DNA of 64,000 nt from positions 1 to 64,000 of the forward strand of contig CALQEU020000017.1 of NCBI GenBank assembly GCA_943329665.2, read 5' to 3'. Below the pieces are notes generated by a model, which worked only from the letters and a program-made list of their open reading frames with translations, ran no database searches and was not told the origin of the DNA. Of the stretch, positions 9,848 to 16,881 are shown one piece after another; the first letter of the stretch is position 1, and each line of letters begins with the position of its first letter. The position numbers were made by a program, and so were the translations under genes. The stretch is from JAJTFW01 sp903922455 (GTDB taxonomy: Bacteria > Bacteroidota > Bacteroidia > AKYH767-A > OLB10).

Positions 9848-11112
9848 TGAATGATGCGATACCTCTCGCCGAACGCATGCGTCCCATCACCATAAATGAT
9901 GTTGTTGGACAAAAACATTTAACAGGCGATGATGGTGTTTTGAAACGACTATCAGCACACGGAAATTTACCATCTATTATCTTTTGGGGTCCTCCGGGAA
10001 CCGGCAAAACAACGTTGGCTTCCATCTTAGCAAAAGATTTAGGCTTACCCATGTTTTCTTTGAGTGCTATTAATGCAGGCGTGAAGGATATTCGCGATGT
10101 GATTGCGAGTGCAAAAGAAAAAGGAAAATCAGTTTTGTTCATTGATGAGATTCATCGTTTTAATAAATCGCAACAAGATTCTTTATTAGCCGCCGTGGAG
10201 CAAGGAATCATTACTTTGATAGGTGCTACCACCGAAAATCCTTCTTTTGAAGTGATCCGACCTTTGTTATCAAGAAGTCAAGTGTATATTTTAGAGACGT
10301 TGCGTGAAGAGGATTTGGATTTGTTAGTAGAACGTGCTCTTAAAAAAGATGAATTTTTAAATAAAAGAAAAGTAGAGATTAAAGAGAAAACAGCTTTGTA
10401 CGGACTTTCAGGTGGCGATGCACGGAAGCTGTTAAATTTATTGGAACTGGTTATTAATTTTTCAATCGAAGATCCTGTCATCATCAACGATGAAATGGTA
10501 ATGCGCATTGCACAACAGCGAATCGCTACTTATGACAAAGGTGGTGAACAGCATTACGATATTATTTCTGCATTCATTAAATCCATTCGCGGTTCTGATC
10601 CCAATGCGGGGTTGTATTGGTTGGCGCGCATGGTAGAAGGTGGCGAGGACCCAAAATTTATTGCGAGACGCTTACTCATTTTAGCTTCTGAAGATATTGG
10701 AAATGCGAATCCCAATGCATTACTCTTGGCAACCGCTTGTTTTAACGCGGTAGAAATGATTGGCTATCCCGAGTGTACCATCAATCTAGCACAAGCCGTT
10801 ACTTATTTGGCATCGTCGGCAAAAAGCAACGCTAGCTACATGGGTTTAAAGATGGCGCAGAAAGCCGTAAAGGAACATGGAGACGCCCCAGTTCCATTGC
10901 ACTTGAGAAATGCGCCTACGAAGCTGATGAAGAATTTAGATTACGGGTCGGGTTATCAATATGCGCACGATTTCGAAATGAATTTTTCGAAGCAAGAGTA
11001 TTTGCCCGATACTATTAAAGGAATGAAATTCTATGAGCCAGGTGATAATACACGAGAAAAAGAAATTCGTAACTTTTTGAAGTTGCGTTGGGAGGCAAAG
11101 TATAATTATTAA
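9844..11112 (+). CDS. rarA: Replication-associated recombination protein A (RarA/MgsA), AAA+ ATPase
   Basis: 422 residues, the usual length. The N-terminus (PLAERMRPITINDVVGQKHL) is typical of clamp-loader-like AAA+ proteins. Walker A is GPPGTGKT at 49-56, Walker B FIDEIHRF at 99-106, and a sensor-1-type GATTENPSFE follows at about 127. The C-terminal half contains the RarA/WRNIP1 helical tetramerisation region (DIISAFIKSIRGSDPNAGLYWLARM, split here as a landmark only, then GGEDPKFIARRL). RarA acts at stalled replication forks. Its ATG overlaps the stop of the OmpA-family gene, so it appears to be translated as the last gene of the secretion operon, an unrelated function. A second in-frame ATG follows immediately at codon 2. 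Confidence 0.96.
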   Translation: MMNDAIPLAERMRPITINDVVGQKHLTGDDGVLKRLSAHGNLPSIIFWGPPGTGKTTLASILAKDLGLPMFSLSAINAGVKDIRDVIASAKEKGKSVLFIDEIHRFNKSQQDSLLAAVEQGIITLIGATTENPSFEVIRPLLSRSQVYILETLREEDLDLLVERALKKDEFLNKRKVEIKEKTALYGLSGGDARKLLNLLELVINFSIEDPVIINDEMVMRIAQQRIATYDKGGEQHYDIISAFIKSIRGSDPNAGLYWLARMVEGGEDPKFIARRLLILASEDIGNANPNALLLATACFNAVEMIGYPECTINLAQAVTYLASSAKSNASYMGLKMAQKAVKEHGDAPVPLHLRNAPTKLMKNLDYGSGYQYAHDFEMNFSKQEYLPDTIKGMKFYEPGDNTREKEIRNFLKLRWEAKYNY

Positions 11113-11159
11113 TTTTGATTTTAATACGATAACCCATTTGAATAGTGAATCCATCTAAA

Positions 11160-12176
11160 ATGATAAAGAAAGAAAACAGTTCTCTTCAGCCCTACAATAC
11201 ATTTGGAATTGATGTGAATGCCGATGGGTTGTTAATCATCGAAACGGTGGATGAGCTTCGTGAAGTGCTGCGAGATGAATCATTGAAGAACGAATCGAAG
11301 TTGATATTAGGAGGAGGTAGTAATATTTTATTTACCCAAGCGGTGAAAGGAATTGTTTTGTTGAATCGATTGAAGGGCATTGAAATTTTTAAGGAAGACG
11401 AATCGAATGTCTATGTGAAAGTTGGTGCTGGAGAAGGATGGCATCAATTGGTGATGTGGGCAGTAGAGAAAGGATATGGTGGAATTGAAAATTTAAGTTT
11501 GATTCCGGGAAGTGTAGGAGCAGGACCCATGCAAAACATTGGAGCCTATGGCGTGGAGTTGAAAGATTCATTTTATGAATTAGAAGCGATGAATTTATCG
11601 ACATTGGAAATTCAAAAATTCTTGGCCGCTGATTGTAAATTCGGGTATCGTGAAAGCGTTTTTAAAAATGAATTAAAAAATCAATTCTTTATAACTTCCG
11701 TTTCATTCCGACTCACAAAACATCCACAATTAAATACGAGTTACGGAGCCATCTCGCAAGAATTAGCAGCGCAAGGTGTGGTTTCTCCCACCGTAAAAGA
11801 TGTAAGCAACGCCGTCATCAGTATTCGTCAAAGCAAATTGCCCGACCCCAAAATTTTAGGCAACTCCGGAAGTTTTTTCAAGAATCCAGAAATCACAAAA
11901 GAGCAATTCGAAAAATTACAACAACAGCATCCTAACGTTGTCGCCTATCCGACATCTACTGGTAACATGAAAGTAGCAGCAGGTTGGATGATTGAGCAAT
12001 GTGGATGGAAAGGAAAAGTGGTAGGAAATACCGGCTCGCACAAAGACCAGGCTTTAGTTTTAGTCAACTACGGCGGAGCAACGGGATCAGAAGTTTACCA
12101 ATTAGCACTAGACATCAAGAAAAGTGTTTTCGAAAAATTTGGAGTGGAGATAAATCCCGAGGTGAATATTTATTAG
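11160..12176 (+). CDS. murB: UDP-N-acetylenolpyruvoylglucosamine reductase MurB
   Basis: FAD enzyme that reduces UDP-GlcNAc-enolpyruvate to UDP-MurNAc in peptidoglycan synthesis. The 338-residue protein shows YNTFGI near the N-terminus, the FAD-binding LILGGGSNIL, the LSLIPGSVGAGPMQNIGAYG block, GYRESVFK with an insertion that marks the type I (E. coli-like) subgroup, and GNSGSFFKNP carrying the catalytic serine. I chose ATG 11160; a GTG 15 bases upstream (11145) is in frame and possible. The gap from rarA is 47 bp, so it may be read from the same transcript. Confidence 0.95.
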   Translation: MIKKENSSLQPYNTFGIDVNADGLLIIETVDELREVLRDESLKNESKLILGGGSNILFTQAVKGIVLLNRLKGIEIFKEDESNVYVKVGAGEGWHQLVMWAVEKGYGGIENLSLIPGSVGAGPMQNIGAYGVELKDSFYELEAMNLSTLEIQKFLAADCKFGYRESVFKNELKNQFFITSVSFRLTKHPQLNTSYGAISQELAAQGVVSPTVKDVSNAVISIRQSKLPDPKILGNSGSFFKNPEITKEQFEKLQQQHPNVVAYPTSTGNMKVAAGWMIEQCGWKGKVVGNTGSHKDQALVLVNYGGATGSEVYQLALDIKKSVFEKFGVEINPEVNIY

Positions 12177-12188
12177 TCAGGATTGCAG

Positions 12189-12207
12189 TCTCGATAGCTA
12201 TTGGGAT
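12189..12207. repeat. Dispersed GATAGCTATC-type palindrome, copy 1
   Basis: TCTCGATAGCTATTGGGAT just after murB is an imperfect copy of the palindrome CCCGATAGCTATCGGGA. Further copies lie at 16505-16522, 16568-16585 and 52461-52477, all intergenic. Confidence 0.7.
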
Positions 12208-12312
12208 ATGAATGGAGTATAGTTAGCTATCTGGATATAAATTTAGTTTTAAGTGATGTGATTAGTGCAATTTAAATTCTTTACTTTTCAATTTTCATTT
12301 TTTTGATTCCAG

Positions 12313-12493
12313 AATCCCATAGGGATTCAACCCTCATTAGCGAAGCAAATATAAAATAATAGCCTAACCCCAGCGGGGTTGAACACCGTCGTAGAACATC
12401 GGCGTTTGTTCCCGATCGGTTGTGTGACCCCGCTGGGGTCAGGATAAAAAAATATATTTCTTTTCTAATGAGGGTTTGACCCCACTGGGGTCA
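12313..12493. repeat. Composite palindromic intergenic element between convergent murB and the acyltransferase gene
   Basis: Four palindromes are clustered: AATCCCATAGGGATT (12313-12327), AACCCCAGCGGGGTT (12366-12380), TGACCCCGCTGGGGTCA (12425-12441) and TGACCCCACTGGGGTCA (12477-12493). An outer 12-bp inverted repeat, AACCCTCATTAG at 12329-12340 against CTAATGAGGGTT at 12465-12476, encloses the middle two. No coding potential is seen. It lies between two converging genes, so it may act as a bidirectional terminator, or be a non-autonomous palindromic repeat. The rest of 12177-12566 shows nothing else. Confidence 0.75.
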
Positions 12494-12566
12494 TGTCCAT
12501 AAATTTATTCGTTCGATTTGGAAATGGTTGCGACATCGCTATATACTGATAGTCATCAATAATCAA

Positions 12567-13658
12567 TTATCGATCTCTTAATTTCATGATCGGAAGTTCG
12601 TAATATTTATAAATCACTTTGGAAACAATGATTACCCATGTCCAATAAAGGAGATAAAGCAAGATGGATTCAACCGAGTTTCTAGGCGGGAAATTATTCA
12701 TGATAATTTCGGCACCAAGGGCCAAATTCACCAAATACATCGAATAAGAAATTTTACTTATTTCTGTAAACAAAGAACGGATGCGCAGAGATTTTGTGTT
12801 GATTGTTGCAGCAAAAGGTAGGAGGCAAGCAGCAGCTATAGGAGTTAAAGTTAAATTGATTATTTGTTTGTAAAACGTATTGGCTTCTGCTGAATAGTTG
12901 ACAATAAAAATAATTAATAATACACCTATAACGAATGAATGTATTTTGTACTTGTTCCAAACAAAAGGATAATAGTGCATTACCCAAACAGCAAGAAGAC
13001 CCATCGATAGACTATCGAAACGACCTAATACAATTTTTCGAAATCGTACATCATACCAAAAATTGTCAATGTTAGGGTCAAAGTGATATAGTCGATAGGA
13101 TATTGAAAAAACGAAGAGCACGAGTGTACTGAAAAAAAATGCCTTTTTAACAGAGCAAACTTTAAGGAGAATTAAAAAAAGAATCGGAATAAAAATATAA
13201 AACCATTCTTCAACCGAAAGACTCCATGATTCCCAAAAGAAGCCAGTGAACGGTGACGAAAAATTTTGAAGAAAGAACAAAAATTTCCAATTGAAGTTCT
13301 CAATATGTTCTTTAATAATTCCAAAATAAACTACTAAGAAATTCAATCCTAACACCAGATAGTAATTTGGAAGCGTACGAAACCATCTTCTTTTCCAAAA
13401 ATGAACAAGATCTTTTGAGTTAAATTGTTGAGAAGCGGTTGCTTGTTTTATTAAAATTCCTCCAATCAAATATCCACTTAATACAAAAAACAAATCTACT
13501 CCATCTATCATTTTGATAAACGGGAATTTTTCGAGACCAGCAACTTCTAGAATGGCAGCACCGTGGGTCAGTACAACTAGAATAATTGCAATGCTACGAA
13601 ATAGATCAAGTCCAAATATGCGACTGCTTATTGATGGATTGGGGTCGATTTGAATCAT
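12567..13658 (-). CDS. Acyltransferase 3 family membrane protein (OafA/YrhL-like)
   Basis: 363 residues, almost entirely hydrophobic helices (about ten). The family's early motif is present: GLDLFRSIAIILVVLTHG with Arg21 and the conserved His32, followed by VDLFFVLSGYLIGGIL at 54-69 and FFWESWSLSVEEWFYIFIP near 140. Such enzymes transfer acetyl or other acyl groups to cell-surface glycans such as LPS O-antigen or peptidoglycan. The substrate cannot be told from sequence, and no glycan cluster adjoins it. It stands alone between the palindromic element and the tRNA gene. Confidence 0.88.
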   Translation of the reverse strand: MIQIDPNPSISSRIFGLDLFRSIAIILVVLTHGAAILEVAGLEKFPFIKMIDGVDLFFVLSGYLIGGILIKQATASQQFNSKDLVHFWKRRWFRTLPNYYLVLGLNFLVVYFGIIKEHIENFNWKFLFFLQNFSSPFTGFFWESWSLSVEEWFYIFIPILFLILLKVCSVKKAFFFSTLVLFVFSISYRLYHFDPNIDNFWYDVRFRKIVLGRFDSLSMGLLAVWVMHYYPFVWNKYKIHSFVIGVLLIIFIVNYSAEANTFYKQIINLTLTPIAAACLLPFAATINTKSLRIRSLFTEISKISYSMYLVNLALGAEIIMNNFPPRNSVESILLYLLYWTWVIIVSKVIYKYYELPIMKLRDR

Positions 13659-14005
13659 CTAAATTTTCAATGAGCAATTTTTTTACAGAAGAATTTTTGG
13701 TTGTTGATTTGCAAAAGTAATGTATTCCATTTTTGTAAAATTCAAATTGTTTTGAAATGAAATCTTTGTTTGAATTTGAAAGACTTTAACTGAATTAGGA
13801 AAACTAGAATAATAAGGCGATTGAAAAAGATTGTAATTCAATCTAAACGAAGAAAAGGTTTTTCAGATCTCAGAAACCAGGTAAGTTTTGAGTTCAGTGG
13901 TGAATAGTCGAAGGATAATTTAATTCAGTTTTGTTTAAAACACTAGAACATTACCGCTTAATTCATTAAAATACAATATATTAGGATCAATTATAAATTA
14001 AATAC
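13659..14005. other. AT-rich intergenic stretch upstream of tRNA-Met
   Basis: No open frame of note and no strong repeat. On the minus strand TACTTTTG (13719-13712) with a TTTG 23 bases upstream is a possible weak promoter for the acyltransferase gene. Otherwise I see nothing. Confidence 0.5.
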
Positions 14006-14035
14006 TTGGAGTTGTAGAAGGATTTCTTAACTTTG
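14006..14035 (+). promoter_or_regulatory. Bacteroidota-type promoter for the initiator tRNA
   Basis: TTG at 14006-14008, a 19-nt spacer, then TAACTTTG at 14028-14035. This matches the -33 TTG / -7 TAnnTTTG consensus with ideal spacing, about 55 bases before the mature tRNA. Confidence 0.75.
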
Positions 14036-14089
14036 CACCCCCGCTAAGGGGAAATATTAAATTTGACTGTTCTTTAACAAAAAATATAT

Positions 14090-14161
<72 letters not shown>

Positions 14162-14167
14162 CTAAGG

Positions 14168-14195
14168 AAAGCCGATGCGAAAGTGTCGGCTTTTT
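14168..14195 (+). terminator. Rho-independent terminator of tRNA-fMet
   Basis: AAAGCCGA (14168-14175) pairs with TCGGCTTT (14186-14193) around a 10-nt loop, running into TTTTT. Confidence 0.8.
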
Positions 14196-14233
14196 CGTTG
14201 GGCTCATATCCGCCAAGGCGGACATAGGTTCGA
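14195..14233 (+). repeat. Interrupted partial copy of the tRNA-fMet gene
   Basis: TCGTTGGGCTCATA (14195-14208) is identical to tRNA positions 14112-14125, and CATAGGTTCGA (14223-14233) is identical to 14136-14146. Between them the 10 bases of the real tRNA are replaced by the 14-base palindrome TCCGCCAAGGCGGA. The copy cannot fold as a tRNA. It sits directly after the terminator and in the leader of kup. Confidence 0.8.
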
Positions 14234-14330
14234 TCGCGACGCTAATCCACAAATTGGCCAAAAATATTTTCCACCCTTTTCCTTTATTCTTAAACCAATA
14301 AACCTACTTTTGACTCCCGGTACACAACCC

Positions 14331-16271
14331 GTGAGCTCATCCTCCTCCCACAATAAAATCACCGCCGCCGGTTTATTAATAACCCTCGGAATCATTTACG
14401 GTGATATCGGTACTTCGCCGCTTTATGTGATGAAATCTATTGTGGGTCTAGGGGTTATTGATAAGGATGTTATTCTTGGTGCAATCTCTTGCGTTTTCTG
14501 GACAATCACTCTTCAAACGACAATTAAGTATGTTTTAATCACGCTACGTGCTGATAATAAAGGGGAAGGAGGAATTTTTTCTCTTTATACACTCGTTCGA
14601 AGAAGAAAAACACCCTGGCTAGTTTTTCCGGCCTTAATAGGTGGGAGTACTCTTTTGGCGGATGGAATTATAACACCACCCATCTCGGTTGCTTCTGCTG
14701 TTGAAGGACTAAGAGCTATAAATCCCGATATACCAACGATTCCAATTGTATTGGGAATTATTACGGCTTTGTTTTTCATCCAACGGTTCGGAACCAATTT
14801 CGTCGGGAAATTTTTTGGACCGGTAATGCTCCTTTGGTTTGGAATGCTCGGTTTCCTTGGAGTTGTCTCAATTGGTGGTGACTTTGGTGTGTTTCGTGCA
14901 ATCAATCCTATGTATGCCGCTGATTTATTAATTCTTCATCCCGGTGGATTTTGGTTGTTAGGGGCTGTCTTCCTTTGTACTACAGGAGCCGAAGCTTTAT
15001 ATAGCGATCTAGGGCATTGTGGAAAAAAGAATGTGAGGGCAACATGGGGTTTTGTAAAACTTACCTTGCTGTTGAATTATTTTGGTCAAGGTGCCTACCT
15101 AATTCGTCACGATGGTGAAATGTTAAATGGCGCAAATCCTTTCTTTGAATTGATGGCTCCTTGGTTTCTGCCTATTGGTATTGGTATCGCTACTTTCGCT
15201 GCAATCATTGCTTCGCAAGCGATGATCAGCGGATCTTTTACGCTCATCAACGAAGCCATTCGATTAAATTTCTGGCCAAAAGTGAGAGTGGTTTATCCGA
15301 GTGATATACGCGGACAATTATACATTCCTTCACTCAACTGGCTGCTTTATTCTGGTTGTGTTGCTGTGGTTTTGTATTTTGAAGAATCGTCACGAATGGA
15401 AGCCGCTTATGGACTCGCGATTGTTACTACTTTTATTATGACCACCATTTTGTTGACCAACTATTTGATTTTATATAATTATCCTAAGTGGATTGCCTAT
15501 TTATTATTACCGGTGTATTTAACCATTGAGATTTCATTTATGATTGCAAATCTTGATAAGTTCACGCACGGCGGTTGGGTAACTATGCTCATCGCAAGTA
15601 TTTTAATGACGGTGATGATTGTCTTGTACTACTCAAGAAAAATTAGAAATAGCTTAGTGGAGTTTGTGAAGTTAGATGAGTTCCTTCCGCTTCTCGAAAA
15701 GTTAAGTAATGATACTTCTATTCCTAAGTATTCAACCCATCTTGTTTATTTAACAAGCGCTAATTATGCAAATGAGATTGAAGAGAAAGTTGTTTACTCC
15801 ATCTTATATAAGCAGCCTAAGCGTGCCGATATTTATTGGTTTGTTCACGTAGATGTATTGGATGAGCCTTATACCCTCGAGTATAAAGTAACCCAAATCA
15901 TGAAAGGTAAATTGATTCGTGTCGATTTTAAAATCGGCTTCCGCATCGATCCTCGTATCAATATTATGTTCCGCCATGTGGTAGAAGAGTTAGTACGAAA
16001 TAAGGAAGTAGATATTGTTAGTCGATATCCTTCTCTCGGAAATAGAGGTCTCACCGGCGACTTTAGATTCGTGGTGATGGAGAAATTCTTAAGTGTAGAT
16101 AACGAATTGCCATGGATGCAAAAGATCATCATGGATCTATATTTCTTGCTTAAACGCGGTGCCTTACCCGAAGAAAAAGCTTTTGGATTGGATACTTCCT
16201 CCGTTTCCGTTGAAAAAGTTCCATTAATCGTAAATCCCGTCTCCGACCTCAAGATTCATAGAATTCAGTAG
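14331..16271 (+). CDS. kup: Potassium uptake protein Kup (KUP/HAK family)
   Basis: Proton-coupled K+ symporter of the inner membrane. The family signature GIIYGDIGTSPLYVMKS is close to the N-terminus, followed by about twelve membrane helices, GEGGIFSLYTLV, ADGIITPPISVASAVEG, FCTTGAEALYSDLGHCG-like and SQAMISGSFTLINEAI blocks, then a roughly 200-residue cytoplasmic C-terminus. The open frame continues upstream to 14175 through the tRNA terminator and tRNA-like remnant, but no ATG precedes the signature. GTG 14331 (646 residues) gives the usual family length; TTG 14310 is the alternative. The non-ATG start is inferred. Function is secure. Confidence 0.92.
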   Translation: MSSSSSHNKITAAGLLITLGIIYGDIGTSPLYVMKSIVGLGVIDKDVILGAISCVFWTITLQTTIKYVLITLRADNKGEGGIFSLYTLVRRRKTPWLVFPALIGGSTLLADGIITPPISVASAVEGLRAINPDIPTIPIVLGIITALFFIQRFGTNFVGKFFGPVMLLWFGMLGFLGVVSIGGDFGVFRAINPMYAADLLILHPGGFWLLGAVFLCTTGAEALYSDLGHCGKKNVRATWGFVKLTLLLNYFGQGAYLIRHDGEMLNGANPFFELMAPWFLPIGIGIATFAAIIASQAMISGSFTLINEAIRLNFWPKVRVVYPSDIRGQLYIPSLNWLLYSGCVAVVLYFEESSRMEAAYGLAIVTTFIMTTILLTNYLILYNYPKWIAYLLLPVYLTIEISFMIANLDKFTHGGWVTMLIASILMTVMIVLYYSRKIRNSLVEFVKLDEFLPLLEKLSNDTSIPKYSTHLVYLTSANYANEIEEKVVYSILYKQPKRADIYWFVHVDVLDEPYTLEYKVTQIMKGKLIRVDFKIGFRIDPRINIMFRHVVEELVRNKEVDIVSRYPSLGNRGLTGDFRFVVMEKFLSVDNELPWMQKIIMDLYFLLKRGALPEEKAFGLDTSSVSVEKVPLIVNPVSDLKIHRIQ

Positions 16272-16289
16272 TGATTTCCGTGGATGGAC

Positions 16290-16315
16290 CCTACCTATGC
16301 ATAAGCTACGGTAGG
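16290..16315 (+). terminator. Possible terminator hairpin after kup
   Basis: CCTACC (16290-16295) pairs with GGTAGG (16310-16315) around ATGCATAAGCTAC-like loop sequence; a T-rich stretch follows 8 bases later. Weak as an intrinsic terminator, but placed 19 bases after the kup stop. Confidence 0.4.
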
Positions 16316-16462
16316 CAGGCACTGATTTTTTATGATGGTCATGATTTATTATGATTTTTTTCTAGAATATCTCTACAAGTTATTCTACATTATTTCTCCA
16401 CAAGGGTTCCTTTTCTAAAAGGTTTCCACTTTAACTTCCGGGCGCAGCAATCCACCAATCCA

Positions 16463-16640
16463 CCCCAGATGTACAGTATTTCGTACAGACTTCTGGGCGC
16501 CGTATCCTGATAGCTATCGGGACACCCCAGAAGTACAGTACTTCGTACAGACTTCTGGGCGCCGCAATCCTGATAGCTATCGGGACACCCCAGAAGTACA
16601 GTACTTCGTACAGACTTCTGGGCGCCGCAATCCACCAATA
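16463..16640. repeat. Three-copy 62/63-bp tandem hairpin repeat
   Basis: Units begin at CCCCAG on 16463, 16525 and 16588. Each holds a hairpin (CCCAGAAG against CTTCTGGG, the first copy with one change) with GTACAGTAC and TTCGTAC inside, followed by GCGCCG, and in two copies by the GATAGCTATC palindrome. Copies two and three are identical over the hairpin. Short CCACCAAT-type words flank the array on both sides (16451-16463 and 16630-16662). Within 16272-16881 no convincing gene is present; the minus-strand frames there are artefacts of this repeat. Confidence 0.9.
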
Positions 16641-16759
16641 CGCCAATCCACCAATCCACCAATTTCCCTCATTATCGCGTGCAAAAGGCAATAAAAACCA
16701 AAAAATCCATGCGTACCCCCCATAAAAATAGGGGTCTCGTTGAAAAAAATGCTTTTTTC

Positions 16760-16791
16760 TTGTCTGACCCCCCTAATTTCACATACCTTTG
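16760..16791 (+). promoter_or_regulatory. Bacteroidota-type promoter upstream of glnN
   Basis: TTG at 16760-16762, 21-nt spacer, TACCTTTG at 16784-16791. The start codon is 90 bases downstream, leaving a sizeable AT-rich leader. Confidence 0.7.
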
Positions 16792-16881
16792 CGCCAGTTC
16801 GAGTATTTGTAGAGGAAAATTCTCTGAATAATCGACACAAAAACAAGAAAAATCAGTTTAAACAAAAAAAATAATCATTAC

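Noticed and set aside
16463..16640. CRISPR array of three repeats
   Set aside because: Units are contiguous with no variable spacers and contain hairpins; no cas genes are near.
16390..16846. Minus-strand ORFs of 86-90 codons before glnN
   Set aside because: Their protein sequence simply repeats the 62/63-bp DNA unit; the frames are repeat artefacts.
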